Shown piece by piece: positions 48,732 to 60,792 of a stretch of 64,000 bases of DNA. This DNA comes from Trabulsiella odontotermitis (lineage in GTDB: Bacteria > Pseudomonadota > Gammaproteobacteria > Enterobacterales > Enterobacteriaceae). Under the pieces are notes generated by a model. That model had not been told where the DNA came from. It was given only the letters and a program-made list of their open reading frames with translations, and made no database searches. Location of the stretch: positions 310,207 to 374,206 of the forward strand of contig NZ_LIFX01000002.1 of NCBI RefSeq assembly GCF_001297775.1, given 5' to 3'. The first letter of the stretch is position 1; each line of letters begins with the position of its first letter. A program made the translations under genes and the position numbers.

Positions 48732-50084
48732 ATGCTGAGCATTCTCTGGAATTTGGCTGCGTTTATCATTGCGCTGGGTGTGCTGATCACCGTGCATGAG
48801 TTTGGCCATTTCTGGGTTGCTCGCCGCTGCGGTATTCGTGTTGAGCGCTTTTCCATCGGTTTTGGTAAAGCGCTGTGGCGTCGTACCGATAAGCGTGGCA
48901 CCGAATTTGTGATCGCCATGATCCCCCTTGGCGGTTACGTCAAAATGCTCGATGAGCGCGTTGAACCGGTCACGCCGGAGATGCGCCATTACGCGTTCAA
49001 TAATAAAACAGTGGGGCAACGCGCCGCTGTTATCGCCGCCGGTCCGGTGGCGAATTTCCTCTTTGCTATTTTCGCTTACTGGCTGGTGTTCATCATCGGC
49101 GTGCCGGGTATTCGGCCCGTGGTTGGTGAAATAACGCCCAATTCGATCGCCGCGGAAGCACAAATTGCACCTGGCACGGAACTTAAAGCCGTTGACGGTA
49201 TCGAAACGCCTGATTGGGATGCGGTGCGTCTGGCGCTGGTCGCAAAAATTGGTGATTCTCAGACGACAATCACGGTTGCCCCTTTCGGAAGTCCCCAACG
49301 CCAGGATAAAATCCTTGATCTTCGGCACTGGGATTTTGAGCCAGACAAAGAGGATCCGGTCACTGCGTTGGGTATTCATCCCCGAAGTGCGCAAATTGAG
49401 ACCGTTCTGGCGGAAGTTCAGCCAGATTCCGCCGCAAGTAAGGCAGGTTTGCAAGCGGGCGACAGGATCGTTAAAGTCGGTGGTCAGCCGCTGACGCGTT
49501 GGTTAACGTTTGTTACGCTGGTGCGTGACAACCCTGGTAAGCCACTGGCACTTGAGATTGAACGGCAGGGCAGCGCCTTGTCATTAACATTGATACCCGA
49601 TACAAAACGCGGTAGTGATGTGGCTCAGGGGTTTGCAGGGGTGGTGCCAAAAGTCACGCCGCTGCCCGATGAGTTTAAGACAGTTCGGCAATATGGACCG
49701 TTTGACGCGATCCTTCAGGCCACGGATAAAACCTGGCAGTTGATGACGCTAACGGTTCGTATGTTAGGAAAATTGATAACCGGTGACGTAAAACTGAACA
49801 ACCTCAGTGGGCCGATTTCTATCGCTCAGGGGGCTGGGATGTCAGCGGAGTTTGGGTTGATTTACTACCTGATGTTTCTTGCGCTCATCAGTGTGAATCT
49901 CGGCATTATCAACCTGTTCCCGCTGCCCGTACTCGATGGGGGTCATCTGCTCTTTTTAGCGATCGAAAAGCTGAAAGGCGGACCGGTATCCGAGCGAGTT
50001 CAAGACTTTAGTTATCGCATTGGCTCAATTCTGCTGGTGCTGTTAATGGGGCTTGCACTTTTCAATGATTTCTCTCGGCTCTAA
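48732..50084 (+). CDS. rseP: Site-2 zinc metalloprotease RseP
   Basis: RseP cuts the anti-sigma factor RseA in the membrane after DegS, freeing SigmaE, and also removes leftover signal peptides. The 450-residue protein has the zinc motif HEFGH at 22-26 in the first membrane segment, two tandem periplasmic PDZ domains (about 115-310), and the third zinc ligand in [11 protein letters not shown] near 400. Its target SigmaE drives degP, also in this window. The gene follows cdsA by 11 bases and precedes bamA. Confidence 0.98.
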   Translation: MLSILWNLAAFIIALGVLITVHEFGHFWVARRCGIRVERFSIGFGKALWRRTDKRGTEFVIAMIPLGGYVKMLDERVEPVTPEMRHYAFNNKTVGQRAAVIAAGPVANFLFAIFAYWLVFIIGVPGIRPVVGEITPNSIAAEAQIAPGTELKAVDGIETPDWDAVRLALVAKIGDSQTTITVAPFGSPQRQDKILDLRHWDFEPDKEDPVTALGIHPRSAQIETVLAEVQPDSAASKAGLQAGDRIVKVGGQPLTRWLTFVTLVRDNPGKPLALEIERQGSALSLTLIPDTKRGSDVAQGFAGVVPKVTPLPDEFKTVRQYGPFDAILQATDKTWQLMTLTVRMLGKLITGDVKLNNLSGPISIAQGAGMSAEFGLIYYLMFLALISVNLGIINLFPLPVLDGGHLLFLAIEKLKGGPVSERVQDFSYRIGSILLVLLMGLALFNDFSRL

Positions 50085-50115
50085 GAGAGATGGTTAGGAA
50101 GAACGCATAATAACG

Positions 50116-52527
50116 ATGGCGATGAAAAAGTTGCTTATAGCGTCGCTGCTGTTTAGCAGCGCGACCGTATACGGTGCTGACGGGTTCGTAGTGAAGGACA
50201 TTCATTTCGAAGGCTTGCAGCGAGTCGCCGTTGGTGCGGCCCTTCTGAGTATGCCAGTGCGACCGGGCGATACGGTGACTGATGACGACATCAGTAACAC
50301 CATTCGCGCCCTGTTCGCGACCGGAAACTTTGAGGACGTACGCGTTCTGCGTGATGGTGATACGCTGCTGGTTCAGGTGAAAGAGCGTCCCACTATTGCC
50401 AGCATCACTTTCTCCGGCAACAAGTCGGTGAAAGATGACATGCTGAAGCAGAACCTGGAAGCCTCCGGTGTTCGCGTTGGCGAATCCCTCGACCGCACAA
50501 CCCTTTCCGATATCGAGAAGGGGCTGGAAGACTTTTACTATAGCGTAGGGAAATACAGCGCCAGCGTGAAAGCGGTGGTAACGCCACTGCCGCGCAACCG
50601 CGTTGACCTCAAGCTGGTCTTCCAGGAAGGCGTCTCAGCCACCATCCAACAGATTAACATCGTGGGTAACCACGCGTTTACCACTGACGAACTGATCTCC
50701 AGCTTCCAGCTGCGTGATGAAGTGCCGTGGTGGAACGTGGTGGGCGATCGCAAATATCAGAAACAGAAACTGGCGGGCGACCTTGAAACCCTGCGCAGCT
50801 ACTATCTGGATCGCGGTTACGCACGCTTCAACATTGATTCGACGCAGGTCAGCCTGACGCCGGACAAAAAAGGCATCTATATTACCGTCAACATCACCGA
50901 AGGCGACCAGTACAAGCTGTCTGGCGTTGAGGTGAGCGGTAACCTGGCGGGGCACTCCGCAGAAATCGAAGGCCTGACCAAAGTGGAGCCGGGTGAGCTG
51001 TACAACGGTACCAAAGTGACCAAAATGGAAGATGACATCAAAAAGCTTCTGGGTCGCTATGGTTACGCCTATCCGCGCGTGCAGTCTCAGCCTGAAATCA
51101 ATGACGCTGACAAAACCGTTAAGCTGCATGTGAACGTCGATGCCGGCAACCGTTACTACGTGCGTAAAATCCGCTTTGAAGGTAACGATACCTCCAAAGA
51201 TGCCGTTCTGCGTCGCGAAATGCGCCAGATGGAAGGCGCATGGCTGGGCAGCGATCTCGTTGACCAGGGTAAAGAGCGTCTGAACCGTCTTGGCTACTTC
51301 GAAACTGTAGATGTGGATACCCAGCGCGTATCGGGTAACCCGGATCAGGTTGATGTGGTTTACAAGGTCAAAGAGCGTAACACCGGTAGCTTCAACTTCG
51401 GCGTCGGTTACGGTACAGAAAGCGGCGTCAGCTTCCAGGTCGGCGTTCAGCAGGATAACTGGTTAGGTACCGGTTACTCTGTTGGCATCAATGGCACCAA
51501 GAACGACTATCAGACCTATTCCGAATTTTCTGTGACCAACCCGTATTTTACGGTTGATGGTGTGAGCCTCGGTGGTCGTATCTTCTACAATGATTTTAAA
51601 GCGGATGATGCTGACCTCTCCTCATACACCAACAAGAGCTACGGTGTAGACGGAACGCTTGGCTTCCCGATTAACGAATACAACACGCTGCGCGCCGGTT
51701 TAGGCTACGTCCATAACGACCTGTCTAACATGGAACCGCAGGTGGCGATGAACCGTTATCTGACCTCTATCGGCCAGACTGCCAGCACCACGCAGGATGA
51801 CAACGGTTTCTCGGCAGATGACTTCACCTTTAACTACGGTTGGACGTACAACAACCTCGACCGCGGGTTCTTCCCGACGAAAGGTAACCGCGTCAACCTG
51901 AACGGTAAAGTGACCGTCCCGGGCTCCGATAACGAGTTCTACAAAATGACGCTGGATACCGCGTCCTACTTCCCGATCGATGACGATCACAAGTGGGTGG
52001 TGCTGGGTCGTACTCGTTGGGGTTATGGTGATGGTCTGGGCGGCAAAGAGATGCCGTTCTATGAAAACTTCTATGCCGGTGGTTCCAGCACGGTTCGTGG
52101 CTTCCAGTCGAATAACATCGGCCCGAAAGCAGCTTACTACGGTGCACCGGGGCTGGATGAATGTGATCAGAGCTCAGGTATTTGTAAGTCTGATGATGCG
52201 GTCGGTGGTAACGCCATGGGCGTCGCCAGTATGGAACTGATTGTTCCGACGCCGTTCGTTAGCGATAAGTACGCGAACTCGATTCGTACCTCCTTCTTCT
52301 GGGATGCGGGTTCGGTGTGGGATACCCATTGGGAAAACACAGCGGCAACGCGTGCAGCAGGTATTCCGGATTACAGCGATCCGAGTAATATCCGTATGTC
52401 AGCCGGTATCGCATTACAATGGATGTCTCCATTGGGGCCGTTGGTCTTCTCCTACGCCCAGCCGTTTAAGAAATACGACGGAGACAAAGCAGAGCAGTTC
52501 CAGTTTAACATTGGTAAAACCTGGTAA
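50116..52527 (+). CDS. bamA: Outer-membrane protein assembly factor BamA
   Basis: BamA inserts beta-barrel proteins into the outer membrane as the core of the BAM complex. The 803-residue precursor has a signal peptide (ending ATVYGAD), five POTRA domains (about 21-424) and a 16-strand barrel with the lid-loop motif VRGF near residue 660 and a C-terminal Trp. External loops 4, 6 and 7 differ from E. coli; loop 6 is about ten residues shorter but keeps its two Cys (DEC ... GIC). POTRA domains and strands are nearly identical. The ATG at 50116 gives MAMKK; the third codon is also ATG. Confidence 0.98.
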   Translation: MAMKKLLIASLLFSSATVYGADGFVVKDIHFEGLQRVAVGAALLSMPVRPGDTVTDDDISNTIRALFATGNFEDVRVLRDGDTLLVQVKERPTIASITFSGNKSVKDDMLKQNLEASGVRVGESLDRTTLSDIEKGLEDFYYSVGKYSASVKAVVTPLPRNRVDLKLVFQEGVSATIQQINIVGNHAFTTDELISSFQLRDEVPWWNVVGDRKYQKQKLAGDLETLRSYYLDRGYARFNIDSTQVSLTPDKKGIYITVNITEGDQYKLSGVEVSGNLAGHSAEIEGLTKVEPGELYNGTKVTKMEDDIKKLLGRYGYAYPRVQSQPEINDADKTVKLHVNVDAGNRYYVRKIRFEGNDTSKDAVLRREMRQMEGAWLGSDLVDQGKERLNRLGYFETVDVDTQRVSGNPDQVDVVYKVKERNTGSFNFGVGYGTESGVSFQVGVQQDNWLGTGYSVGINGTKNDYQTYSEFSVTNPYFTVDGVSLGGRIFYNDFKADDADLSSYTNKSYGVDGTLGFPINEYNTLRAGLGYVHNDLSNMEPQVAMNRYLTSIGQTASTTQDDNGFSADDFTFNYGWTYNNLDRGFFPTKGNRVNLNGKVTVPGSDNEFYKMTLDTASYFPIDDDHKWVVLGRTRWGYGDGLGGKEMPFYENFYAGGSSTVRGFQSNNIGPKAAYYGAPGLDECDQSSGICKSDDAVGGNAMGVASMELIVPTPFVSDKYANSIRTSFFWDAGSVWDTHWENTAATRAAGIPDYSDPSNIRMSAGIALQWMSPLGPLVFSYAQPFKKYDGDKAEQFQFNIGKTW

Positions 52528-52648
52528 TTGTTCGGTGCAAAGGAATGCATTCGCAGTGTAGCGATGACTCAGGCGAACACTTCGGTGGTCGCCAGGCCAC
52601 GCAAAAGACGGTACCTCAGGGTACATATGGGATGGTAAGGAGTTAATT

Positions 52649-53143
52649 GTGAAAAAGTGGTTATTAGCTGCAGGTCTCGGTTTAGCAATGGCAACTTCTG
52701 CTCAGGCAGCGGACAAAATTGCGATTGTTAATATGGGTAGTCTGTTCCAGCAGGTTGCACAGAAAACAGGCGTTTCTGCAACGCTGGAAAACGAGTTCAA
52801 AGGCCGTGCCGGCGAACTGCAGCGTCAGGAATCCGATCTGCAATCTAAAATGCAGCGTTTGCAGCGCGATGGTTCTACCATGAAAGCCAGCGACCGTAGC
52901 AAACTGGAAAAAGACATCATGTCTCAGCGTCAGACCTTCTCTCAGAAAGCGCAGGCTTTTGAGCAGGATCGTGCGCGTCGCTCTAACGAAGAGCGCGGTA
53001 AACTGGTCACCCGTATCCAGACTGCCGTGAAGAAAGTGGCTGACGATCAAAGCATCGACCTGGTTGTTGACGCGAACACCGTCGCTTACAACAGCAGCGA
53101 TATCAAAGATATCACCGCTGATGTACTGAAACAGGTTAAATAA
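52649..53143 (+). CDS. skp: Periplasmic chaperone Skp
   Basis: Skp is a trimeric jellyfish-like chaperone that holds unfolded outer-membrane proteins on their way to BamA. The 164-residue precursor has a signal peptide (ending TSAQAAD), an N-terminal body strand [10 protein letters not shown], long coiled-coil arms with basic residues (about 45-125), and a C-terminal [16 protein letters not shown]. The start is GTG at 52649 after AAGGAG. It is about three residues longer than E. coli Skp, the extra residues lying at the arm tip ([11 protein letters not shown]). It lies between bamA and lpxD, three bases from the latter. Confidence 0.97.
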   Translation: MKKWLLAAGLGLAMATSAQAADKIAIVNMGSLFQQVAQKTGVSATLENEFKGRAGELQRQESDLQSKMQRLQRDGSTMKASDRSKLEKDIMSQRQTFSQKAQAFEQDRARRSNEERGKLVTRIQTAVKKVADDQSIDLVVDANTVAYNSSDIKDITADVLKQVK

Positions 53144-53146
53144 GTA

Positions 53147-54172
53147 ATGCCTTCAATTCGACTGGCTGATTTAGCTCAGCAGTTGGATGCAGAATTACAC
53201 GGTGATGGCGAGCTCGTCATCACCGGCGTTGCGTCCATGCAATCTGCTAAAGCAGGTCACATTTCGTTCATGGTGAATCCTAAATACCGTGAACACCTGG
53301 CGCTTTGCCAGGCCTCTGCGATCGTGATGACGCAGGACGATCTTCCTTTTGCCAAAAGCGCGGCTCTGGTGGTGAAGAACCCCTACCTGACCTATGCTCG
53401 TATGGCACAAATTCTTGATACCACGCCGCAACCTGCACAGAATATCGCACCCAGTGCGGTGATCGACGCGACTGCGACGCTCGGCAACAACGTCTCTGTC
53501 GGGGCGAACGCGGTGATCGAATCCGGCGTCGTTCTGGGCGATAACGTCGTTATCGGCGCAGGCTGCTTCGTGGGTAAAAACACAAAAATCGGTGCGGGTT
53601 CCCGTTTGTGGGCCAACGTTACCGTTTACCACGAGATTGAAATCGGCGAAAATTGCCTGATCCAGTCCAGCACCGTGATCGGTGCAGACGGTTTTGGCTA
53701 TGCCAACGATCGTGGTAACTGGGTTAAGATCCCGCAGCTCGGTCGCGTTATTATTGGCGATCGCGTTGAAATTGGCGCCTGTACCACAATCGATCGTGGG
53801 GCGCTGGACGACACGGTGATCGGCAACGGTGTTATCATTGATAACCAGTGCCAGATTGCACACAACGTGGTTATTGGCGACAATACCGCGGTTGCAGGTG
53901 GCGTTATCATGGCGGGAAGCCTGAAAATCGGCCGTTACTGCATGATTGGCGGTGCGAGCGTGATTAACGGGCACATGGAAATTTGCGACAAGGTTACGGT
54001 AACCGGTATGGGCATGGTGATGCGTCCGATCACCGAACCTGGCATCTATTCCTCCGGTATTCCGCTGCAACCGAACAAAGTGTGGCGCAAAACGGCAGCC
54101 CTGGTGATGAACATTGATGATATGAATAAGCGTCTTAAGAGCATTGAGCGCAAGGTCAATCAACAAGACTAA
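53147..54172 (+). CDS. lpxD: UDP-3-O-(3-hydroxymyristoyl)glucosamine N-acyltransferase
   Basis: LpxD adds the second 3-hydroxymyristoyl chain in lipid A synthesis using acyl-ACP. The 341 residues consist of an N-terminal uridine-binding domain, a left-handed beta-helix of hexapeptide repeats (about 100-310), and a C-terminal helix. The catalytic His is in [11 protein letters not shown] near residue 239. The start ATG lies three bases past the skp stop, so translation is probably coupled. A hairpin follows before fabZ. Confidence 0.98.
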   Translation: MPSIRLADLAQQLDAELHGDGELVITGVASMQSAKAGHISFMVNPKYREHLALCQASAIVMTQDDLPFAKSAALVVKNPYLTYARMAQILDTTPQPAQNIAPSAVIDATATLGNNVSVGANAVIESGVVLGDNVVIGAGCFVGKNTKIGAGSRLWANVTVYHEIEIGENCLIQSSTVIGADGFGYANDRGNWVKIPQLGRVIIGDRVEIGACTTIDRGALDDTVIGNGVIIDNQCQIAHNVVIGDNTAVAGGVIMAGSLKIGRYCMIGGASVINGHMEICDKVTVTGMGMVMRPITEPGIYSSGIPLQPNKVWRKTAALVMNIDDMNKRLKSIERKVNQQD

Positions 54173-54199
54173 AAATTCATCATTCAGCCCTGCATTTCC

Positions 54200-54234
54200 C
54201 GGCCTGTCGGCATTCCTTTGATTGCGGCAGGCCG
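54200..54234 (+). terminator. Hairpin between lpxD and fabZ
   Basis: CGGCCTG and CAGGCCG pair over 7 bp around a 21-nt loop and are followed by TGTTATTATTG. It could cut expression between lpxD and fabZ, the only wide gap (104 bases) in the lpxD-lpxB run. Confidence 0.45.
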
Positions 54235-54276
54235 TGTTATTATTGCCATTCAGTATATTTTGACAGGAAGAGTATT

Positions 54277-54732
54277 TTGACTACTGACACTCATACTCTG
54301 CACATTGAAGAGATTTTAGAACTTCTGCCACACCGCTACCCGTTCCTACTGGTCGATCGTGTGCTGGATTTTGAAGAAGGTCGTTTTCTGCGCGCAGTGA
54401 AAAATGTTTCTGTAAACGAACCGTTTTTCCAGGGACATTTCCCTGGTAAGCCGATTTTTCCAGGCGTTCTGATCCTGGAAGCGATGGCGCAGGCCACCGG
54501 CATTCTGGCATTCAAAAGCGTAGGTAAACTGGAACCTGGCGAACTGTACTATTTCGCCGGGATCGATGAAGCACGCTTTAAACGCCCGGTAGTGCCTGGC
54601 GATCAGATGATCATGGAAGTGACCTTTGAAAAAACCCGTCGTGGCCTGACCCGTTTCAAGGGCGTTGCCCTGGTTGACGGTAAAGTGGTCTGCGAAGCGA
54701 CTATGATGTGTGCGCGTAGCCGGGAGGCCTGA
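54277..54732 (+). CDS. fabZ: 3-hydroxyacyl-[ACP] dehydratase
   Basis: FabZ dehydrates 3-hydroxyacyl-ACP in fatty acid elongation and competes with LpxA and LpxD for 3-hydroxymyristoyl-ACP, so its level balances phospholipid and lipid A. The 151 residues have the hot-dog fold with catalytic His54 in [15 protein letters not shown] and Glu68 in LILEAMAQA. The start is TTG at 54277 after AGGAAG, as in E. coli. It is three bases from lpxA, which suggests tight coupling. Confidence 0.98.
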   Translation: MTTDTHTLHIEEILELLPHRYPFLLVDRVLDFEEGRFLRAVKNVSVNEPFFQGHFPGKPIFPGVLILEAMAQATGILAFKSVGKLEPGELYYFAGIDEARFKRPVVPGDQMIMEVTFEKTRRGLTRFKGVALVDGKVVCEATMMCARSREA

Positions 54733-54735
54733 TAC

Positions 54736-55524
54736 GTGATTGATAAAACCGCCTTTATTCATCCAACCGCCATTGTGGAAGAGGGTGCCGTCATTGGCGC
54801 CAATGCCCATATTGGTCCGTTTTGTATTGTTGGCCCGAATGTTGAAATCGGCGAGGGCACCGTACTGAAATCTCATGTCGTCATTAACGGTCATACTAAG
54901 ATCGGCGCTGACAATGTGATCTATCAGTTCGCTTCCATTGGGGAAGTTAACCAGGATCTGAAATATGCTGGTGAACCGACGCAGGTGGAAATCGGCGACC
55001 GTAACCGTATCCGCGAAAGCGTGACCATTCATCGCGGCACAGTACAGGGCGGCGGATTGACGAAGGTGGGCAGCGATAACCTGCTGATGGTCAATGCTCA
55101 TGTGGCGCATGACTGCACCATCGGCAACCGCTGCATCCTCGCCAACAACGCCACGCTGGCGGGGCACGTATCGATTGATGACTTCGCGATTATCGGCGGT
55201 ATGACGGCCATCCATCAGTTCTGCATCATTGGTGCACACGTGATGGTGGGCGGCTGTTCTGGCGTAGCCCAGGACGTACCGCCGTACGTGATTGCGCAGG
55301 GCAACCACGCCACGCCTTTCGGTGTCAACATCGAAGGGCTGAAGCGTCGCGGCTTTAGCCGTGAGGCGATTACGGCAATCCGTAACGCGTACAAACAGCT
55401 GTACCGTAGCGGTAAAACGCTGGAAGAAGCCAAACCAGAGATTGAAGCCCTGGCCGAACAGTATCCGGAAGTCAAAGCGTTCACCGAGTTCTTCGAACGT
55501 TCGACGCGCGGACTGATTCGTTAA
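54736..55524 (+). CDS. lpxA: UDP-N-acetylglucosamine acyltransferase
   Basis: LpxA performs the first step of lipid A synthesis, moving 3-hydroxymyristate to O-3 of UDP-GlcNAc. The 262 residues form a left-handed beta-helix with regular hexapeptides from the N-terminus to about 190, including catalytic His125 in NHAT-like segment NNATLAGHV, then a helical C-terminus. The start is GTG at 54736. Its stop shares one base with the lpxB ATG (TAATG), so the two are translationally coupled. Confidence 0.98.
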   Translation: MIDKTAFIHPTAIVEEGAVIGANAHIGPFCIVGPNVEIGEGTVLKSHVVINGHTKIGADNVIYQFASIGEVNQDLKYAGEPTQVEIGDRNRIRESVTIHRGTVQGGGLTKVGSDNLLMVNAHVAHDCTIGNRCILANNATLAGHVSIDDFAIIGGMTAIHQFCIIGAHVMVGGCSGVAQDVPPYVIAQGNHATPFGVNIEGLKRRGFSREAITAIRNAYKQLYRSGKTLEEAKPEIEALAEQYPEVKAFTEFFERSTRGLIR

Positions 55525-56672
55525 TGGCGGAACAGCGTCCTCTGACAATTGCCCTGGTCGCCGGAGAAACCTCCGGCGATATCCTTGGCGCAGGTCTCAT
55601 CCGCGCACTGAAAGCGCGGGTACCCAATGCCCGCTTTGTCGGTGTGGCGGGTCCATTAATGCAGGCGGAAGGTTGTGAAGCCTGGTATGAAATGGAAGAA
55701 CTGGCGGTGATGGGCATTGTCGAGGTGCTGGGGCGTCTGCGTCGTTTGCTGCACATTCGTGCTGATCTCACTCAGCGCTTTACCGAACTCAAGCCCGATG
55801 TTTTCGTGGGTATTGATGCGCCTGACTTTAACATTACCCTCGAGGGGAATCTGAAAAAGCAGGGGATCAAAACCATTCATTACGTCAGCCCGTCCGTCTG
55901 GGCCTGGCGACAAAAACGCGTTTTCAAAATCGGCAGATCCACCAATCTGGTGCTCGCTTTCCTGCCTTTCGAAAAAGCGTTTTATGACCGTTTCAACGTG
56001 CCGTGCCGGTTTATCGGTCACACCATGGCCGATGCCATGCCGCTGGAACCCGATAAAAACGCGGCGCGCGACGCACTGGGTATAGCGCATGACGCTCACT
56101 GTCTCGCGTTACTGCCTGGTAGCCGCGGCGCGGAAGTGGAAATGCTTAGCGCGGATTTCCTGAAAACGGCGCAGATCCTGCGTAATCATTATCCCGATCT
56201 TAACGTCGTGGTGCCGTTGGTTAACGCGAAGCGCCGCGAACAGTTTGAACGGATTAAAGCCGAGGTCGCTCCTGATCTCCGCGTGCATTTGCTTGACGGC
56301 AAAGGGCGCGAGGCGATGATCGCCAGCGATGCGGCATTGCTCGCTTCCGGGACGGCGGCGCTGGAGTGTATGCTGGCGAAATGCCCGATGGTCGTGGGCT
56401 ATCGCATGAAGCCTTTTACATTCTGGCTGGCAAAGCGGTTAGTGAAAACGGACTACGTTTCGCTGCCGAATTTGCTCGCCGGGCGTGAGCTGGTGAAAGA
56501 GCTGCTGCAGGATGACTGCCAGCCGCAGGCGCTGGCCGACGCGCTGATGCCGTTGCTGGCTAACGGCAAAACCAGCCATGAAATGCATGACACTTTCCGA
56601 GAACTGCATCAGCAAATCCGCTGCAATGCGGATGAGCAGGCCGCCGATGCGGTACTGGAGTTAGCACAATGA
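55524..56672 (+). CDS. lpxB: Lipid-A-disaccharide synthase
   Basis: LpxB joins UDP-diacylglucosamine and lipid X into the lipid A disaccharide at the membrane surface. The 382 residues are a GT19 glycosyltransferase with GT-B fold; [14 protein letters not shown] near the N-terminus, the [11 protein letters not shown] membrane-contact motif near 118, and GSRGAEVE near 190 are present. It starts in the lpxA stop and overlaps rnhB by four bases (ATGA). It is part of the unbroken fabZ-lpxA-lpxB-rnhB run. Confidence 0.98.
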   Translation: MAEQRPLTIALVAGETSGDILGAGLIRALKARVPNARFVGVAGPLMQAEGCEAWYEMEELAVMGIVEVLGRLRRLLHIRADLTQRFTELKPDVFVGIDAPDFNITLEGNLKKQGIKTIHYVSPSVWAWRQKRVFKIGRSTNLVLAFLPFEKAFYDRFNVPCRFIGHTMADAMPLEPDKNAARDALGIAHDAHCLALLPGSRGAEVEMLSADFLKTAQILRNHYPDLNVVVPLVNAKRREQFERIKAEVAPDLRVHLLDGKGREAMIASDAALLASGTAALECMLAKCPMVVGYRMKPFTFWLAKRLVKTDYVSLPNLLAGRELVKELLQDDCQPQALADALMPLLANGKTSHEMHDTFRELHQQIRCNADEQAADAVLELAQ

Positions 56673-57265
56673 TGGAATTTATCTATCCGCACACGCACCT
56701 GGTGGCGGGTGTGGATGAAGTCGGTCGTGGTCCGCTGGTAGGCGCGGTCGTAACAGCGGCGGTGATCCTCGATCCCGCGCGCCCGATCATGGGCCTCAAC
56801 GACTCTAAAAAACTCTCTGAAAAGCGCCGTCTCGCGCTGTTTGACGAAATCACTGAGAAAGCCCTGTGCTGGAGCCTCGGCCGCGCAGAGCCGCATGAAA
56901 TCGATGAACTGAATATTTTGCATGCCACGATGCTGGCGATGCAGCGCGCTGTCGCCGGGTTAACGATCATACCGGAATATGTGCTGATTGACGGTAACCG
57001 CTGCCCGGCGCTGCCCATGCCATCTCTGGCGGTGGTCAAAGGCGACAGTCGGGTGAAGGAAATCAGCGCCGCGTCGATTCTGGCGAAAGTGACGCGTGAT
57101 GCGGAAATGACGGCGCTGGATCTCAACTTTCCCCAGTATGGCTTTGCGCAGCATAAAGGGTATCCTACCGCTTTCCACCTGGAGAAGCTGGCCGAACACG
57201 GTGCGACCGAGCACCATCGACGCAGTTTTGCCCCGGTAAAACGTGCGCTGGGTCTGGTGTCCTGA
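56669..57265 (+). CDS. rnhB: Ribonuclease HII
   Basis: RNase HII cuts 5' of single ribonucleotides in DNA, starting ribonucleotide excision repair, and removes RNA from hybrids. The 198 residues match E. coli in length; acidic residues of the active site are visible in [15 protein letters not shown] (Asp16, Glu17) and VLIDGNRCP near 108, with a further Asp in [11 protein letters not shown]. The start overlaps the lpxB stop (ATGA); the second codon is also ATG. It lies 32 bases before dnaE, joining two replication-linked genes. Confidence 0.97.
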   Translation: MMEFIYPHTHLVAGVDEVGRGPLVGAVVTAAVILDPARPIMGLNDSKKLSEKRRLALFDEITEKALCWSLGRAEPHEIDELNILHATMLAMQRAVAGLTIIPEYVLIDGNRCPALPMPSLAVVKGDSRVKEISAASILAKVTRDAEMTALDLNFPQYGFAQHKGYPTAFHLEKLAEHGATEHHRRSFAPVKRALGLVS

Positions 57266-57297
57266 CCGGGCGCTATTAAGCAACGCGGAATCTGAAG

Positions 57298-60200
57298 ATG
57301 GCTGAACCACGTTTCGTACACCTGCGGGTGCACAGTGACTACTCCATGATCGATGGGCTGGCGAAGACCGGGCCGCTGGTGAAAAAGGCGGCCGCGCTCG
57401 GTATGCCTGCGCTGGCGATCACCGATTTCACCAACCTGTGCGGGCTGGTGAAGTTTTACGGAGCGGGACACGGTGCTGGCATGAAGCCGATCGTCGGCGC
57501 TGATTTTCACGTCCAGAGCGATTTACTGGGCGAGGAACTCACCGAGCTGACAGTGCTTGCCGCCAACAATACCGGTTACCAGAACCTGACGCTGTTGATT
57601 TCCCGGGCTTACCAGCGCGGTTACGGTGCGCTGGGGCCATGGATCGACCGCGACTGGCTGGTCGAACACAACGACGGGTTGATTTTGCTGTCAGGCGCGC
57701 GGATGGGCGACGTGGGTCGCAGCCTGCTGCGCGGCAACATGGCGCTGGTCGATCAGTGCGTGTCGTTTTATGAAGAACATTTCCCTGACCGTTACTACCT
57801 CGAACTGATTCGTACCGGTCGTGCAGATGAAGAAAATTATCTTCACGCGGCGGTAAGCCTGGCCGAAGAGCGCGGGCTGCCGGTGGTTGCGACCAATGAC
57901 GTGCGGTTTATCGACGCCGGTGATTTTGACGCCCATGAAATTCGCGTCGCGATCCACGACGGTTTCACGCTGGACGATCCCAAGCGCCCCCGCAACTACT
58001 CCGCACAACAGTACATGCGTACTGAAGACGAGATGTGCGAGCTGTTCGCGGATATCCCTGAAGCGCTGGAAAACACGGTTGAGATTGCCAAACGCTGCAA
58101 CGTGACTGTGCGTTTAGGCGAATACTTCCTGCCGCAGTTCCCGACCGGGGAGATGACCACAGAAGACTTCCTGGTCGCCAAATCGAAAGAGGGTCTGGAG
58201 GAGCGTCTTGAATTCCTGTTCCCTGACCCGGAAGAGCGCGTAAAACGCCGCCCGGAATATGATGAGCGCCTGGATATTGAACTCCAGGTGATCAACCAGA
58301 TGGGCTTCCCCGGCTACTTCCTCATCGTGATGGAGTTTATCCAGTGGTCGAAGGATAACGGCGTGCCGGTAGGCCCCGGGCGAGGCTCCGGTGCGGGGTC
58401 GCTGGTGGCCTACGCGCTGAAAATTACCGATCTCGATCCTCTCGAATTCGATCTGCTGTTCGAACGTTTCCTTAACCCGGAACGCGTCTCTATGCCTGAC
58501 TTTGACGTCGACTTCTGCATGGAGAAACGTGACCAGGTGATTGAGCACGTGGCGGACATGTACGGCCGCGACGCGGTTTCCCAGATTATCACCTTCGGTA
58601 CGATGGCGGCGAAAGCGGTTATCCGCGACGTGGGGCGCGTGCTGGGGCACCCGTATGGCTTCGTCGATCGTATCTCTAAACTGGTGCCGCCAGATCCGGG
58701 TATGACGCTGGCGAAAGCGTTTGAAGCCGAGCCGCAACTGCCGGAAATCTACGAGGCAGACGAAGAGGTGAAAGCGCTGATCGACATGGCGCGTAAACTG
58801 GAAGGCGTCACGCGTAACGCCGGTAAACACGCCGGTGGCGTGGTGATCGCGCCGACCAAAATCACCGATTTCGCCCCGTTGTACTGCGATGAAGCGGGTC
58901 AGCACCCGGTCACCCAGTTTGATAAAAACGACGTGGAATACGCCGGGCTGGTCAAATTCGACTTCCTCGGTCTGCGCACGCTCACCATCATCAACTGGGC
59001 GCTGGAGATGATCAACGCCCGCCGAGAGAAACACGGCGAGCCACCGCTGGATATCGCCGCCATCCCGCTGGATGACAAGAAAAGTTTCGACATGTTGCAG
59101 CGCTCGGAAACCACCGCGGTATTCCAGCTTGAATCGCGCGGCATGAAAGACCTGATTAAGCGTCTGCAACCTGACTGCTTCGAAGATATGATCGCGCTGG
59201 TGGCCCTGTTCCGTCCGGGGCCGTTGCAGTCGGGGATGGTAGATAACTTTATCGACCGTAAGCACGGACGCGAAGAGATTTCCTACCCGGATGTTGAGTG
59301 GCAGCACGAGAGCCTGAAACCGGTGCTGGAGCCGACCTATGGCATTATCCTGTATCAGGAACAGGTAATGCAGATTGCCCAGGTGCTTTCCGGCTATACG
59401 CTGGGTGGCGCGGATATGCTGCGTCGTGCGATGGGTAAGAAGAAGCCAGAAGAGATGGCCAAGCAGCGCGGCACCTTTGAAGAAGGGGCGAAGAAAAACG
59501 GCGTTGATGGCGAACTGGCGATGAAAATCTTCGACCTGGTGGAGAAATTCGCCGGTTACGGATTTAACAAATCTCACTCCGCCGCCTATGCGCTGGTTTC
59601 CTACCAGACGCTATGGCTGAAGGCGCACTATCCGGCTGAGTTTATGGCGGCGGTAATGACCGCCGATATGGACAACACCGAGAAAGTGGTGGGGCTGGTG
59701 GATGAGTGCTGGCGCATGGGGCTTAAGATCCTGCCGCCGGATATCAACTCCGGTCTGTACCATTTCCACGTCAATGACGACGGTGAAATCGTCTACGGCA
59801 TTGGGGCGATCAAAGGCGTCGGCGAAGGCCCGATCGAAGCGATCCTCGAAGCGCGTAACGAGGGCGGTTACTTCCGCGAGCTGTTTGATCTTTGCGCCCG
59901 CACCGACACCAAAAAACTCAATCGCCGGGTGCTGGAAAAACTGATCATGTCCGGGGCGTTTGACCGGCTTGGCCCGCACCGCGCGGCGCTGATGAATTCG
60001 CTCAGCGATGCGCTGAAAGCCGCCGATCAACATGCCAAAGCCGAAGCGATCGGCCAGGCGGATATGTTTGGCGTGCTGGCGGAAGAGCCGGAACAGATTG
60101 AACAATCCTATGCCAGTTGCCAGCCCTGGCCGGAACAAATCGTACTAGATGGCGAGCGTGAAACGTTAGGGTTGTACCTGACGGGGCACCCGATCACCCA

Positions 60201-60780
60201 GTATCTGAAAGAAATTGAGCGCTATGTCGGAGGCTACCGGCTGAAAGACATGCATCCGACCGAACGTGGTAAAGTCACCACGGCGGCGGGGCTCGTGATT
60301 GCCGCGCGGGTTATGGTCACCAAACGCGGCAATCGTATCGGCATCTGTACGCTGGATGACCGTTCCGGGCGGCTTGAAGTGATGTTGTTCACGGACGCTC
60401 TGGATAAATACCAGCAATTGCTGGAAAAAGACCGCATACTTATCGTCAGCGGACAGGTCAGCTTTGATGACTTCAGCGGGGGGCTTAAAATGACCGCCCG
60501 CGAAGTGATGGACATTGACGAAGCCCGGGAAAAATATGCACGCGGGCTTGCTATCTCGCTGACGGACAGGCAAATTGATGACCAGCTTTTAAACCGTCTC
60601 CGCCAGTCTCTGGAACCCCACCGTTCGGGGACCATTCCAGTGCATCTCTACTATCAGAGAGCGGATGCACGCGCGCGGTTGCGTTTTGGCGCGACCTGGC
60701 GTGTCTCTCCGAGCGATCGTTTACTCAACGATTTGCGTGGCCTCATCGGCCCGGAGCAGGTGGAACTGGAGTTTGACTAA
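57298..60780 (+). CDS. dnaE: DNA polymerase III alpha subunit
   Basis: DnaE is the replicative C-family polymerase. The 1160 residues match E. coli. Order: PHP domain from the N-terminus ([16 protein letters not shown]) to about 270, palm with [13 protein letters not shown] near 360, catalytic Asp pair in MPDFDVDFC near 400 and third Asp in KFDFLGLRT near 555, then fingers, tandem HhH, the beta-clamp motif QADMF near 920, OB fold and tau-binding C-terminal domain. It ends 12 bases before accA; rnhB-dnaE-accA read as one operon. Confidence 0.98.
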   Translation: MAEPRFVHLRVHSDYSMIDGLAKTGPLVKKAAALGMPALAITDFTNLCGLVKFYGAGHGAGMKPIVGADFHVQSDLLGEELTELTVLAANNTGYQNLTLLISRAYQRGYGALGPWIDRDWLVEHNDGLILLSGARMGDVGRSLLRGNMALVDQCVSFYEEHFPDRYYLELIRTGRADEENYLHAAVSLAEERGLPVVATNDVRFIDAGDFDAHEIRVAIHDGFTLDDPKRPRNYSAQQYMRTEDEMCELFADIPEALENTVEIAKRCNVTVRLGEYFLPQFPTGEMTTEDFLVAKSKEGLEERLEFLFPDPEERVKRRPEYDERLDIELQVINQMGFPGYFLIVMEFIQWSKDNGVPVGPGRGSGAGSLVAYALKITDLDPLEFDLLFERFLNPERVSMPDFDVDFCMEKRDQVIEHVADMYGRDAVSQIITFGTMAAKAVIRDVGRVLGHPYGFVDRISKLVPPDPGMTLAKAFEAEPQLPEIYEADEEVKALIDMARKLEGVTRNAGKHAGGVVIAPTKITDFAPLYCDEAGQHPVTQFDKNDVEYAGLVKFDFLGLRTLTIINWALEMINARREKHGEPPLDIAAIPLDDKKSFDMLQRSETTAVFQLESRGMKDLIKRLQPDCFEDMIALVALFRPGPLQSGMVDNFIDRKHGREEISYPDVEWQHESLKPVLEPTYGIILYQEQVMQIAQVLSGYTLGGADMLRRAMGKKKPEEMAKQRGTFEEGAKKNGVDGELAMKIFDLVEKFAGYGFNKSHSAAYALVSYQTLWLKAHYPAEFMAAVMTADMDNTEKVVGLVDECWRMGLKILPPDINSGLYHFHVNDDGEIVYGIGAIKGVGEGPIEAILEARNEGGYFRELFDLCARTDTKKLNRRVLEKLIMSGAFDRLGPHRAALMNSLSDALKAADQHAKAEAIGQADMFGVLAEEPEQIEQSYASCQPWPEQIVLDGERETLGLYLTGHPITQYLKEIERYVGGYRLKDMHPTERGKVTTAAGLVIAARVMVTKRGNRIGICTLDDRSGRLEVMLFTDALDKYQQLLEKDRILIVSGQVSFDDFSGGLKMTAREVMDIDEAREKYARGLAISLTDRQIDDQLLNRLRQSLEPHRSGTIPVHLYYQRADARARLRFGATWRVSPSDRLLNDLRGLIGPEQVELEFD

Positions 60781-60792
60781 TACAGGAATACT

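Noticed and set aside
58114-59577. Long open frame (487 codons) on the minus strand opposite dnaE
   Set aside because: Antisense shadow of dnaE caused by codon bias; composition is atypical and no family motif is seen. Similar shadows opposite fabZ-lpxA (54346-55548) and lpxD (53195-54166) were rejected for the same reason.
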